Source of the DNA: Lithodes maja
Taxonomy: Eukaryota > Arthropoda > Malacostraca > Decapoda > Lithodidae
Direction of reading: 5' to 3'
Assembly (NCBI GenBank): GCA_037953745.1
Contig: JBAKBP010007628.1
Coordinates: forward strand, 34,080-98,079
DNA length: 64,000 nucleotides
Position 1 is the stretch's first letter. Every line of letters begins with the position of its first letter. Both the position numbers and the translations under genes were made by a program. This document shows positions 31,951 through 43,505 of this stretch, piece after piece. The notes beneath the pieces were generated by a model, which searched no databases, was not told the DNA's origin, and saw only the letters and a program-made list of their open reading frames with translations.

Positions 31951-33216
31951 TCGAGGAGACAGAGAACGCGAGGATGCGAAAGTGGTCCCGGACCCTGAAA
32001 ATAGGAACCTTAAATGTTGTTTCTGTTCAGGTTTTGTCTCGTGTCGGCCACCCCCAGCAATGGGTTATGTGCCTGAGTATATACATATATACATACATAC
32101 ATATATACATACATACATTGCTGAATATGACGTATTTGGACAAAATAAAATAGTTAACCTTTTCAGTATTTGAGAACGCACTGTTTCCTCTTATTTTGGC
32201 TATCATTAGACGATTTTATTCAGAAAGGGACGAATTTTGGAAGCCAATTTGTTAATTAGGCTAGCATTTCTCCCTTTTCATTCTTAGAGATCTTTCGTAA
32301 GCTACATAATATCTTCAAAATATTAGACAGAATATAATGAAAACACGCAGCGTGTATGATTGATGGTCAAGTCTTTTAGTTTGTCAGATATTACAGTATT
32401 ATGGGGAAAGTCATTTGCACAATAGCGTCAGATGAAATTTTACAATGCATATCTTTGGAAACAGTGTTTGGAAACAATGTTCGTTTTGTTTTCAATAAAT
32501 TGTTGATAATTTTAGTTACTCTGTTCTAGTTTAGGGACTCATTCTTTCATGTTATTCTATTATTAGATGATTTTGTTCAGATTAGGAAAAGTATATGAGA
32601 GCCAAAGGGTAAATAAAGATCGGGTTTACCCCTTTGATTGCTAGGTCCTTCCTAAGCTGTATAAAATCGTCTATTGTTGTTCAGAATATAGTGGAACAAA
32701 TCGTCCTAATACCGAAATGGATAAGCATTATAAATTGATAAAGGACGCCATTAAGTATATAGTTCTGTTTTTGTTGTCTATCTCCCACTGTTCTTGTATG
32801 GTCACAACAATATTAAAGCAACCCACCTTAATATTCATGGCGGTAATTCTGGCAGTGTTGACACGGTTGAGGAGTTTGGTAGACTGTGGTCCCTGTGCTT
32901 GCCTCCCGGTGTATATATACTGTACACCAGTCACATCTTGCACAACCTGATTATGCGAAACAGGTTCTTTTCCCCGCCCCTGAAGTAGACTAGAAGGGGG
33001 TGTAGCTCACGAGAGCTTTTGTCCAAGGTATCCAACGTGAGAAAAGATCTCGTGGGATATTTTGGTATTGGAAATTAAGATACAGTAGATTATTTTAGAT
33101 GGATAAATTCGTCTGCAACTTAGAAACGGTTAGCCTAGAATTGCCGAAGAAAGTTACACTAAAAAGTGTTCGTGTATTACCGGCACATGGAACCATAGAT
33201 TCGCGTGAGTCGGTTT
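31951..33216. other. No gene; diverged repeats and a microsatellite
   Basis: Contains a (TACA)n-type microsatellite at 32078-32118 and two diverged copies of a roughly 150-bp unit at about 32195-32340 and 32546-32695 (both with ATTAGA(C/T)GATTTT(A/G)TTCAGA). I see no coding region. Confidence 0.6.
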
Positions 33217-33867
33217 TGTTACGACTGGGGTTCAAATATATCAGGGCTCTTATTCATTGGACTAGTAATTGCATAAATGTTACAACGGAAAGCGCTAGCT
33301 CCAACCTCTGAAGTATATTCCCAGTGAACAAAGAACACAAATACTCTACAGAGTTCTATATGCAATAATAGGCTATCAAACTCTCAATAAATGTGCGTCT
33401 ACTCTAGGCTTAATGTTATGTGAAAACAGCCTATTACTACCTATAACCGAAGGTGCTTGGTTATGGTATGCAAAGTAAGGTGGTAAGAGAAGTTACAGCT
33501 TACGTTACTTTAATCAATAAATGTCAGGCACTCCTGCATGAAAGAAAGTGCACTAAAGTCCTTCAACACTAACAAGGAATCTTCTTTAAATGTTAGATGT
33601 TATAAAGATGCTCGTATCGGAAATGGAACCCAAAAAGGCAGGCAGTGGAACAATGCTCGTGCAGGCTATGCACACAAAAAGGCAGAATATATAATGCCGT
33701 CGGAGCCAAGAATATCCTAAACACTACAACACTAATAATAATCGCCACAATGCAGTATTCCTATCAACAAAAAGAGCCTAAGTCGTTTGTGTCTCAATAC
33801 ATCAAACTAGGCTGCGAAATGCTTGTGTAATCATAAATGGGTATGCATAAAAAGAGTAATTAGGTTA
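33217..33867 (-). repeat. Old, partial Gmr1-like LTR next to element C
   Basis: Begins TGTTACG and keeps blocks of the element B LTR in the same order (GGGCTCTT, ATTGGACTAG, CAACGGAAA, CGCTAG, then CTCCTGCATGAAAG near 33530). It is clearly more diverged than the B pair. It is cut at 33867 by the 5' LTR of element C. Confidence 0.65.
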
Positions 33868-35683
33868 TGTGACGCACCCAGTGCGTGGCAACGTAACCTG
33901 ATTGTACTCCTTGGTACTCCACTGTACCACCACGGTACCGCGCTGTACCATGCTGGCTGCTTATATTGAGTGTGACAACGTATAACTATGTTCTTTGTAT
34001 CTCTGCAAAGGTCTCGTCATTTGCTAACCAGTGGTGGGTTTTGTTTTAAGCCATGTCGAGACCTTCCATTTAATATGTAGTATCAATAGAGAAGTTGATA
34101 GATAAGACAGTGGGAATTCAGAGAGAGAGAGTGAGTTAGACTTCAGAGCGAGAGGGTAGCGGTGCGCCACGCTGCCGGGGGGGGGGGGGGGTGGTTGCCA
34201 GACGTATGGACCGGTTGGCAGCCCTGCGCTTATAGCTAGGTGCGACAGGGTTGGTAGTACATTGCCGCCTGCCTATGCTGCCTGGGCTGCCCATGTTGTC
34301 GTACAGCACATTGCCTGGAGGCTCGCTGTGTGCTCTATGACCGGGTTGCCTAGAACCTTTGAGATTCTAACATCCCTTGCCCTCTCTCCCAATTTCTCAC
34401 GGTTGCACTCTTTCTCTCTGACGACATTACTCTCATTTCATTCTTCTCTCTATTTAAATGCATACCCTTCCCTTGAGGTCCTAAAGGAGTTTCAGCACTC
34501 ACCTCTCGTATTACTCTTAGGACAAGCATATATTTACATGTATTAGATTTAAGGGGTTAATGTGAACAGCGATCTTCTTGATGAGGATAGTTGGTGAACG
34601 TTCTACATGTTCACGAGTTATATGCCCAGCTCATCATCCAATTTGTGACTAGACTAGTGCCATGTGTAAGAGCCCGACCATGCCCAGGAGTTGTCTGTAG
34701 AGGGGTGAGGACTTAGCCTTGATTTGCCTACCGAGCCAGGAGCGAGTGCAGTACCAGAGACTACAGCTCGCTCGTAGTGCCGGTATAGTAGAGTAACGTA
34801 ATTTATCTGTCCTTGTGTTCTCTACAGTCTTTTCCTGGGTTCTCGCTTTCGGTGCTGGGACTCGTTGTTCCTGTGACTTGGCCTGCTAGCTAGAACACAT
34901 GGGGATGATGAGTGGGTTATATCTTTATTTTACTATGCATTGCAGCTCTCTTTAAGTTTATGTATGTAACACTTTACAATACACATTACTCACACACAAG
35001 ACAACACTATTAATACTTTCATGTATCAATTAACTGCACTGTCGTTTTGCTGCTGTTTCCGGAGTTCCGTTGCGTAGGGCGCATACGGACTCAGAGGGGA
35101 GACAGAGTGAGAGAAGCGAAGTAGCCTATGCGGTAGTAGGCTACCGGCGCAGTACTGTTGCCTGCAACCTTTTAGTTATTCCAAGTATAGATTCATTATT
35201 ACAATAAGTGACTACTATTTATGTTCCTTCCATGTGTATTATTAGGTATCTACTGGATCATGAACATCTTGTATGCTACATGCTAGTGCATGTTAGTAGG
35301 GGACAGTTATTCTAGTGCACGCGCTTTCAAATAGGCGTGTACATTTGTCATTTAGCATTTCACTGTCATACCTTTAGCCTGCTTCTATTCTACATTATTA
35401 GAGGCTTAATATTAACGTAGTTTCTTGAGTATTGCATTTCTTTAGTAATAACGTAACCTATAAATGTCTGAGGGAGTTTAGCCTCATAGCCTACCCCTGT
35501 TGTACACTTTCGCCGAGTTAAGGTACCTCGTTACCATAGACGGTAACTCTGTAGGGCGTTGGTGCTTTTGTTGTCTGGAGCATATAGTATTTGGGACTGG
35601 AATCGAGCGTGTCGTTGTCACATAAGCCATTTCTGTCCTACGATCAAGAATCCCGAATATGTATTGCCGATCCAGCCGTAACA
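33868..35683 (+). repeat. 5' LTR of element C
   Basis: 1,816 bp, TGTGACGCACC...GTAACA. Colinear with 41307-43114. It contains a G run at 34168-34191 that is shorter in the 3' copy, and a candidate promoter element TATTTAAATG near 34451. Confidence 0.92.
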
Positions 35684-35686
35684 AAA

Positions 35687-35700
35687 TGGCGACCTTGCAC
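35687..35700 (+). other. Primer-binding site of element C
   Basis: TGGCGACCTTGCAC starts 3 bp after the LTR end. It is shared with element B (27411-27423), which suggests the same primer tRNA. Confidence 0.75.
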
Positions 35701-35953
35701 AAGATTCAGTAGTATCCTATCACATGTTTTTTGGAGAACTATTCTATGCTACCTAGTAGAGCTGGCTAGAATTTTCTTGCATATTGGAGGAATTTTTATT
35801 GTGTCATTATTGTATTGGTGGACTTGCAGATTGTTTCGTTGGGGGTGTCTAGAGTAGAGTCATTCAAGCATCTTTAACATTTTGTGAGTCGAGACTGCAA
35901 TTAGTAATAAGCACTTCTTTTTTTTTATGAACAGCAATTGTATAACCAGCACT

Positions 35954-38900
35954 ATGTCTAATGACTCATCATTTACGGGGGAGGATAACACGGTACAGCC
36001 TAGTAACCAGCAAGTACAACAGATGTTTAGGGAGGGGAGTGTTATAAGTGGAGAGATGGATGCCCGGGCATTTTTGCAGACACCTTTGACCGAACAGCGC
36101 CTGCAGGCTATTGATTGTTACGGTCTTCGCTGTTTAGCCACGGTTTTGGGGCGGGACTGTCCTGACAGTTGGCCCAAGAAGAATTTGGTGGCATGTTTGT
36201 TGGGTGATGGCGATGGGGCGGTGGGTGGAGTGGGGTCTTGGGGGGTTCCCTCCAAGCCTCCATTCCACTCTACCCCTGAGCTGGGCCCTCAGCCAGCGAG
36301 TCTTAGCACGATGCAGCAGGAGGGTTCTCAAGGGCAAGCTGGCTTACCCGTAAACACGTCTCGGTGTGGATCCCCCATTTTGTGCTCTCCCCCCCCAGGC
36401 CTGTCTCCTGAGATGTTATTTCAGCTAGAACTAGCTAAGTTTAAGCTGCAGGAGACTCAGATACAACAGGCTAGTATAGAACGCATAGAGGTTGCTAGAA
36501 TCCAAGCCAATCAGGATGCAACCAGGTACCAGGCTGAAATGGATGTCGAGAAGTCTAGAGTAGAGACCACGGGGCGTCATCTCGGTGGTGGGCACCGGGT
36601 TACAGACTCACTTTCGCATTTAATTAAGTTAGTACCCGCATTTGATGAGACAGCAGTGACTGAGTTTTTTGCTCGTTTCGAAAAGAAGTGTCGTGAGTAT
36701 GACTGGCCGGAGGTTAAATGGGCAGCATTAGTTTCATCACGTCTAGTGGGTAAGGGGTTGAAAGCCTACGATGCACTGTCACTGGACGAGAGTGTAGTGT
36801 ATGGACTGGTGAAGGAGGCTGTGCTCCGGGCCTACGAACTGCAACCCGAAACTTATAGATTGAAGTTCCGTGGCGTGAATAAGAAGAGCGACGTCAGTTT
36901 TATGGAGCACGCACGGGACTTAACAGATGCATGTAATAACTGGTTTCGGTCCGAGCACGCAGAGTCGGCTGAGGAAATTAAGCAACTTTTCTATCTGGAA
37001 CAGTTTTACAAATGTACTGGAACCGATCTAACGCTGAACATTAAGGAAAAATGTCCCAAGACAGTAGAGGAGGCTGCCAAGATGGCAGACCTCAGATTAT
37101 CATTGATTCGTGGTTGCGGTGCCGCTCAGAGGGCTGAGTCAGGGCAGAAGGGGCGCTATACCCCACCCACCAGAGTTTTCGATAATAACAAATCCTATGA
37201 CACACATAACCACACTAAATGCATTGCACCTAATAACACCTACAAACACAAGCCTCTCCCGTTTACTAAAGGTCAGGCCCCTTCTTCGCCCGCACAAGGG
37301 AAGAAGCCCATTGGGGATGTGAAATGTTACAAATGTCAGAAGCTAGGCCATTATTCACGTGAGTGCCCTAGTAACACTCCCGCTAAGCCGGTGTCATTGG
37401 TTCACAGTATCGGTGTGTCTCTGAAGGCTGCAGCAACTGCCCGGGGTAGGTTGTCAGCAGCTGAGGCACACGCGGTAAAGAAGCGTACGGAAGGCTCGAC
37501 ACCTGTCCGGGACACTTTCTGTAGCCATCGGGGGCACGGGTTTGTGAGCTGGGGGAGTGAACTACGGAGGGTTGACTTGCTGAGGGATACGGGGGCTTCG
37601 CAAACTTTGTTGAGGAACTTCACAGGGAAACCGATAAATGCGGCCAGAGTTGTTGTGGTGCAGGGTATAAATGCTACGAGGTCATACCCACTTGTGAGGT
37701 TGGAGTTGAGAGTGGGAGAGGTGTGCAGGGAGCTGGATGTAGGGATCGTTGAGTGTTTGCCAGTTGAGGGCGTCGACCTTCTTCTCGGCAACGACTTTGC
37801 GGTGCCCACTTCCGGGACTCCACCCTTAGTCGTTGCCGAGAGGGCGGCCGACGTGGATGGTGAGAATCGGGAATGGGTTGGGAGGTGCCAACAGGATGAG
37901 ATGGCCTGTGTGGTAACCCGATCTCGCTCTGCGGCTCCTGCACAGCCTAGCACTCAACCTCGGGGACAGTGGAGGAAGGATCAGGAGAAGGTTGCTAAGG
38001 GCAGGAAAAGGGACATTGATTCTGCTGCACTTCTCGGTGATTCGGTACTTGGACCTATAATAAACACGGGAGTTGACTCTGGCCCAGATATGGTGTGTAA
38101 CAAGGCAGAGTTGGGTAAGACTTCGCGTGAGGCAAGAGCTGTAGCGAGAGCCACTAAGGCAGTAGAGCCTACTAGCCGGGGTAATGTCTTATTACAAAAC
38201 CATCTTGATGCATTGACGCCCAGGGACATTAGTGAGCAGCAGCTGCAAGACGCTAGCCTAGCTCGTTATAGCAATGGTGCCATAGAGTTGGAGGAAGATG
38301 GGGATGCGAAGCCGGGAGATTTCTTTAGGCTCAACAGGATATTGTACCGCAGATTTCTAGACCCCAAATCGAAGTGGGAGGGCGGTGCGAGGGTAGTAGA
38401 CCAGGTGGTTGTTCCAAATAAGTATAGAGAGTCCTTATTGTGTCTGGCGCATGATGTGCCGGTGGCGGGTCATTTGGGGGTAACAAAAACATTGGCGGCA
38501 TTGGGCAGGTTTTTCTGGTGGCCTGGGGTCAAGGCTGATGTCTGTGCATGGGTGGCTGGGTGTGCGACCTGCCAGACAACGGGGAAGCCTAACCAGACAA
38601 TCCCGAAGGCACCTTTGTTTCCCATACCTGTCACCGGGCCTCCGTTCAGCAAAGTTGTAGTAGATTTGGTTGGCCCTTTCCCGCCTACTAGTAGTGGCAA
38701 TAAATTCCTGTTGACAATCATGGATGTGGCTACGAGATACCCGGACGCATACCCCATGAGAAACGGCTCGGCAAAGGCAGTTGTTAAAAACTTATTATTG
38801 TTCTGTTCCCGTTATGGATTTCCACGTGAGGTGCAGTCAGACCAGGGGAGCAATTTTACATCCAAATTGTTCAAGCAAACCCTTCAGTTGCACGGTATAT

Positions 38901-41026
38901 GTTCTGTAGTGTCGTCAGCCTACCATCCCGAGAGTCAGGGAGTCTTGGAGCGGTGGCACTCGACCCTGAAGAGTATGCTACGCTGTTACTGTGCAGAACA
39001 TGACACTGATTGGGATTTGGGTCTGCCGTATGTTCTGTTCGCTGCACGTGAAGTCCCAGGAGAGAGCCTGGGGTTCAGTCCAAATCAACTAGTCTTTGGC
39101 CATAATGTGAGAGGACCTTTAAGTATGGTGAAAGAGATCTGGGAGGGCGAAGAGAAGCCGGGGTCTGTACTTAAATATATCCTTGAGAGCCGGGAGAGAC
39201 TTATAGGTTGCATGGCAGCGGCAGGTAATAACTTGGTTAATGCACAGGCGGTCATGAAGCACCAGTATGACGCCAAGGTGAAGCTTCGGGAGTTTTCGGT
39301 GGGTCAGGAGGTAATGTTGCTTTTACCTTTGCCTGGACACCCCCTTTCTGCCAAGTTTATTGGGCCGTATGTGGTGGCTAAGAAACTGTCCGACCTTGAT
39401 TATCTCGTTGCAACACCTGACCGTAGAAAAAAACATCAGTTATGTCATGTTAACCTCATGAAAGAGTATGTGAGACGCCCCTCAGAGCCTCTCACTGTCC
39501 CTGTGCTGGCCTGCAGCGGCCAGGGTGGAGAAGGAGGTGGGGACAGTCATGCTGCTGAGGAGGATAGCTGGGACTGTGTCATTTCCGCGGAACAGTGGGC
39601 GGGGAATACTGAACAAGAGGCTAGGCAAGCTGTAAGTCACCTGCCTGAGCACCAGGGTGCTGCTGTCCTAGGCCTGTTCAGGTCATACCCCTCTGTTTTC
39701 GCCGAACACCCAGGTCTCACTACTCAGGTAACGCACGACGTGGACGTCGGTGATAATGTGCCCTTCAAGTCAGTGCCCTACCGTGTGCCCCCGGTAAAGT
39801 TGCCAGCTTTACGGGAGGAGTTAAAGTACATGGTTGAGAGAGGGATGATCACTGAAGGTTATGTGAAGTGGACATCACCCGTCACGTTGCAGCCAAAACC
39901 TGACGGCAAGGTGCGGTTCTGCATAGATTTTCGTAGGCTAAATGGCTTGACCACTACCAACCCTTACCCTTTGCCTCGAGTTGACGACAGCGTGGACAAG
40001 ATAGGGAATGCAAAGTACCTTACTAAAATTGATCTTGTAAAAGGCTACTGGCAAGTACCCCTGTCGGACCGAGCTAAGCAAGTTTGTGGTTTTGTGGTAG
40101 ATGGCAAGACCTACCAATGTAACGTAATGCCTTATGGGCTTAAGAACGCACCTGCCACGTTTCAGAACCTGATGAACGATATTTGTGACGAAATCCCTAA
40201 CTGCACGGTCTACCTTGATGACGTGATAGTGTATGATGACAATTTTGAAAATCACCTAAGGCACTTAGAGACCCTGTTTGGGAAGTTGCACGATGCTGGG
40301 CTGGTGGTGAACCTGAGGAAGTGCGAGTTTGTAAAGGCTACTGTGCAGTATCTTGGCTTCGTGGTCGGGTTAGGCCGGGTGTGCCCCCCCCTGAGCAAGA
40401 TACAGGCTATCAATATGTTTCCCAGGCCCACCACTAAGCGCCAGGTCATGCGGTTCCTAGGTATGATAGGCTATTATAGGCGCTTCATCCGGGGATACTC
40501 TACTGTCTTAGCACCGTTAACTGATCTACTGTCGAAGTCAGTGAAGTTCTGTTGGGCTGCGGAGTGTCAGAGGGCTTTCGACCTAGTCAAGCACCTGCTG
40601 TGTACACATCCGATTTTGAGAGCCCCAGACTTCTCCAGGAGTTTTCAGCTGGCGACTGATGCCAGCGGTGTGGGTGCCGGGGCAGTGTTACTGCAGACTG
40701 ATTCCGAGGGCTTGGAACACCCAGTGAGCTTCTTTTCTCGCAAGTTTAATTCGGCACAAAGGAATTACTCGACTATAGAGAAGGAGCTTCTTGCTATCGT
40801 TTTGTCGCTCAAACATTTCGAAGTTTATGTTCCAGCCTACGGCCCGGTAGTGACGATTTATACGGACCATCATCCCTTGAAATTCCTAAATCAGTTTCAC
40901 AATCGGAATATGCGGTTGACCAGGTGGTCCCTAATGCTCCAAGAGTATAATCTCAACATTCAGCATATTGCCGGGAGTGAGAACGTGATAGCAGATTGTC
41001 TATCAAGGGTTGATGATCCAGGATAG
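35954..41026 (+). CDS. Gag-Pol polyprotein of element C (PR-INT-RT-RH order)
   Basis: The frame is open with ATG at 35927; the ATG at 35954 (MSNDSS) matches the gag start of element B and is preferred, giving 1,690 residues. Numbered from 35927: gag with a Q/E-rich helical segment (about 165-205), CCHC knuckle CYKCQKLGHYSREC (about 467), protease DTGAS (about 553), integrase HHCC (about 841-890), integrase catalytic blocks (VVDLVG about 912, SDQGSNF about 971, ESQGVLE about 1002), GPY-like FIGPYVV (about 1147), RT with YLDD (about 1429), RNase H TDAS (about 1574) and terminal DCLSR. It is colinear with element A over its whole length but clearly a different family. No stop or frameshift, and all catalytic motifs are present. 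Confidence 0.93.
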   Translation: MSNDSSFTGEDNTVQPSNQQVQQMFREGSVISGEMDARAFLQTPLTEQRLQAIDCYGLRCLATVLGRDCPDSWPKKNLVACLLGDGDGAVGGVGSWGVPSKPPFHSTPELGPQPASLSTMQQEGSQGQAGLPVNTSRCGSPILCSPPPGLSPEMLFQLELAKFKLQETQIQQASIERIEVARIQANQDATRYQAEMDVEKSRVETTGRHLGGGHRVTDSLSHLIKLVPAFDETAVTEFFARFEKKCREYDWPEVKWAALVSSRLVGKGLKAYDALSLDESVVYGLVKEAVLRAYELQPETYRLKFRGVNKKSDVSFMEHARDLTDACNNWFRSEHAESAEEIKQLFYLEQFYKCTGTDLTLNIKEKCPKTVEEAAKMADLRLSLIRGCGAAQRAESGQKGRYTPPTRVFDNNKSYDTHNHTKCIAPNNTYKHKPLPFTKGQAPSSPAQGKKPIGDVKCYKCQKLGHYSRECPSNTPAKPVSLVHSIGVSLKAAATARGRLSAAEAHAVKKRTEGSTPVRDTFCSHRGHGFVSWGSELRRVDLLRDTGASQTLLRNFTGKPINAARVVVVQGINATRSYPLVRLELRVGEVCRELDVGIVECLPVEGVDLLLGNDFAVPTSGTPPLVVAERAADVDGENREWVGRCQQDEMACVVTRSRSAAPAQPSTQPRGQWRKDQEKVAKGRKRDIDSAALLGDSVLGPIINTGVDSGPDMVCNKAELGKTSREARAVARATKAVEPTSRGNVLLQNHLDALTPRDISEQQLQDASLARYSNGAIELEEDGDAKPGDFFRLNRILYRRFLDPKSKWEGGARVVDQVVVPNKYRESLLCLAHDVPVAGHLGVTKTLAALGRFFWWPGVKADVCAWVAGCATCQTTGKPNQTIPKAPLFPIPVTGPPFSKVVVDLVGPFPPTSSGNKFLLTIMDVATRYPDAYPMRNGSAKAVVKNLLLFCSRYGFPREVQSDQGSNFTSKLFKQTLQLHGICSVVSSAYHPESQGVLERWHSTLKSMLRCYCAEHDTDWDLGLPYVLFAAREVPGESLGFSPNQLVFGHNVRGPLSMVKEIWEGEEKPGSVLKYILESRERLIGCMAAAGNNLVNAQAVMKHQYDAKVKLREFSVGQEVMLLLPLPGHPLSAKFIGPYVVAKKLSDLDYLVATPDRRKKHQLCHVNLMKEYVRRPSEPLTVPVLACSGQGGEGGGDSHAAEEDSWDCVISAEQWAGNTEQEARQAVSHLPEHQGAAVLGLFRSYPSVFAEHPGLTTQVTHDVDVGDNVPFKSVPYRVPPVKLPALREELKYMVERGMITEGYVKWTSPVTLQPKPDGKVRFCIDFRRLNGLTTTNPYPLPRVDDSVDKIGNAKYLTKIDLVKGYWQVPLSDRAKQVCGFVVDGKTYQCNVMPYGLKNAPATFQNLMNDICDEIPNCTVYLDDVIVYDDNFENHLRHLETLFGKLHDAGLVVNLRKCEFVKATVQYLGFVVGLGRVCPPLSKIQAINMFPRPTTKRQVMRFLGMIGYYRRFIRGYSTVLAPLTDLLSKSVKFCWAAECQRAFDLVKHLLCTHPILRAPDFSRSFQLATDASGVGAGAVLLQTDSEGLEHPVSFFSRKFNSAQRNYSTIEKELLAIVLSLKHFEVYVPAYGPVVTIYTDHHPLKFLNQFHNRNMRLTRWSLMLQEYNLNIQHIAGSENVIADCLSRVDDPG

Positions 41027-41306
41027 TCGTGCACGGTGTGTGGGTTGAGCAGGAGTAAAATTAGGCTATCATAACGCCGTCCAAAAAGATTATAAAACAA
41101 TAAAATAAACGAGAATTTTTTTTTTAGTTTTGTAAGTCTTTATTGTTGTAGCATGATGCATGCGATATTGTGTTTTATGTATAATTCACACTTCAGTTGT
41201 TGTGCACCTTTTGCAATTAGTGGCAGCTAAGGGTAGCAGGTCGGTTGGTTGCCTGTCAGATTTTGATAATGCTTCTAAGGTCGATTATCTAAAGTCTTGG
41301 GGGGGC
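41027..41306 (+). other. 3' UTR and polypurine tract of element C
   Basis: Non-coding, ending in AGTCTTGGGGGGGC directly before the 3' LTR (TGTGACG). It matches the position and core of the tracts in A and B. Confidence 0.75.
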
Positions 41307-43110
41307 TGTGACGCACCCAGTGCGTGGCAACGTAACCTGATTGTACTCCTTGGTACTCCACTGTACCACCACGGTACCACGCTGTACCATGCTGGCTGCT
41401 TATATTGAGTGTGACAACGTATAACTATGTTCTTTGTATCTCTGCAAAGGTCTCGTCATTTGCTAACCAGTGGTGGGTTTTGTTTTAAGCCATGTCGAGA
41501 CCTTCCATTTAATATGTAGTATCAATAGAGAAGTTGATAGATGAGATGATAGGAATTCAGAGAGAGAGAGTGAGTTAGACTTCAGAGCGAGAGGGTAGCG
41601 GTGCGCCACGCTGCCGGGGGGGTGGTTGCCAGACGTATGGACCGGTTGGCAGCCCTGCGCTTATAGCTAGGTGCGACAGGGTTGGTAGTACATTGCCGCC
41701 TGCCTATGCTGTCTGGGCTGCCCATGTTGTCGTACAGCACATTGCCTGGAGGCTCGCTGTGTGCTCTATGACCAGGTTGCCTAGAACCTTTGAGATTCTA
41801 ACATCCCTTGCCCTCTCTCCCAATTTCTCACGGTTGCACTCTTTCTCTCTGACGACATTACTCTCATTTCATTCTTCTCTCTATTTAAATGCATACCCTT
41901 CCCTTGAGGTCCTAAAGGAGTTTCAGCACTCACCTCTCGTATTACTCTTAGGACAAGCATATATTTACATGTATTAGATTTAAGGGGTTAATGTGAACAG
42001 CGATCTTCTTGATGAGGATAGTTGGTGAACGTTCTACATGTTCACGAGTTATATGCCCAGCTCATCATCCAATTTGTGACTAGACTAGTGCCATGTGTAA
42101 GAGCCCGACCATGCCCAGGAGTTGTCTGTAGAGGGGCGAGGACTTAGCCTTGATTTGCCTACCGAGCCAGGAGCGAGTGTAGTACCAGAGACTACAGCTC
42201 GCTCGTAGTGCCGGTATAGTAGAGTAACGTAATTTATCTGTCCTTGTGTTCTCTGCAGTCTTTTCCTGGGTTCTCGCTTTCGGTGCTGGGACTCGTTGTT
42301 CCTGTGACTTGGCCTGCTAGCTAGAACACATGGGGATGATGAGTGGGTGATATCTTTATTTTACTATGCATTGCAGCTCTCTTTAAGTTTATGTATGTAA
42401 CACTTTACAGTACACATTACTCACACACAAGACAACACTATTAATACTTTCATGTATCAATTAACTGCACTGTCGTTTTGCTGCTGTGTCCGGAGTTCTG
42501 TTGCGTAGGGCGCATACGGACTCAGAGGGGAGACAGAGTGAGAGAAGCGAAGTAGCCTATGCGGTAGTAGGCTACCGGCGCAGTACTGTTGCCTGCAACC
42601 TTTTAGTTATTCCAAGTATAGATTCATTATTACAATAAGTGACTACTATTTATGTTCCTTCCATGTGTATTATTAGGTATCTACTGGATCATGAACATCT
42701 TGTATGCTACATGCTAGTGCATGTTAGTAGGGGACAGTTATTCTAGTGCACGCGCTTTCAAATAGGCGTGTACATTTGTCATTTAGCATTTCACTGTCAT
42801 ACCTTTAGCCGGCTTCTATTCTACATTATTAGAGGCTTAATATTAACGTAGTTTCTTGAGTATTGCATTTCTTTAGTAATAACGTAACCTATAAATGTCT
42901 GAGGGAGTTTAGCCTCATAGCCTACCCCTGTTGTACACTTTCTCCGAGTTAAGGTACCTCGTTACCATAGACGATAACTCTGTAGGGCGTTGGTGCTTTT
43001 GTTGTCTGGAGCATATAGTATTTGGGACTGGAATCGAGCGTGTCGTTGTCACATAAGCCATTTCTGTCCTACGATCAAGAATCCCGAATATGTATTGCCG
43101 ATCCAGCCGT

Positions 43111-43114
<4 letters not shown>
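41307..43114 (+). repeat. 3' LTR of element C
   Basis: 1,808 bp, near identical to 33868-35683, ending CCGTAACA at 43114. A (TA)n run starts immediately after. Confidence 0.92.
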
Positions 43115-43160
<46 letters not shown>

Positions 43161-43505
43161 AATAAAATAAAAAATATAAAAATAACAAATACTCAATTAT
43201 GGGCCTTGGGCTTGCTCGGGACCTTGGGGCTGATACGCTAGACACCCTGGGGAACAGGAATAACAAAACAAATATATACGGTATAATTATACAGTATATA
43301 TATATATAAAATAAATAAAATAAACATAAATAAAATGAAATAAATAAAATAAAATAAATAAAAACTATAATAAATAAAATAAATAAATATTTAAATAAAA
43401 TACAAAATATAATAATAATATAAATACTCGATTATGGGCCTTGGGCTTGCTCGGGACCTTGGGGCTGTTATATACTGTATATAGGCTATATATAATATAT
43501 ATATA
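43115..43505. repeat. (TA)n and (TAAA)n tracts with a duplicated 41-bp unit
   Basis: Simple repeats at 43115-43154 and 43300-43410. A non-repetitive unit containing GGGCCTTGGGCTTGCTCGGG occurs at 43191-43231 and again at 43428-43468, each next to an AT-rich stretch. Confidence 0.8.

Larger units (their letters stand above)
33868..43114 (+). mobile_element. Element C: complete Gmr1-like LTR retrotransposon
   Basis: 9,247 bp with 5' LTR 33868-35683, primer-binding site, one intact gag-pol frame, polypurine tract and 3' LTR 41307-43114. By eye the LTRs differ at about 18 positions, roughly 1%, plus a G-run length change, so the insertion is recent. No matching target duplication is seen: GTTA precedes the left end, while the right end abuts a (TA)n tract. 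Every part needed for retrotransposition appears present. Confidence 0.92.
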
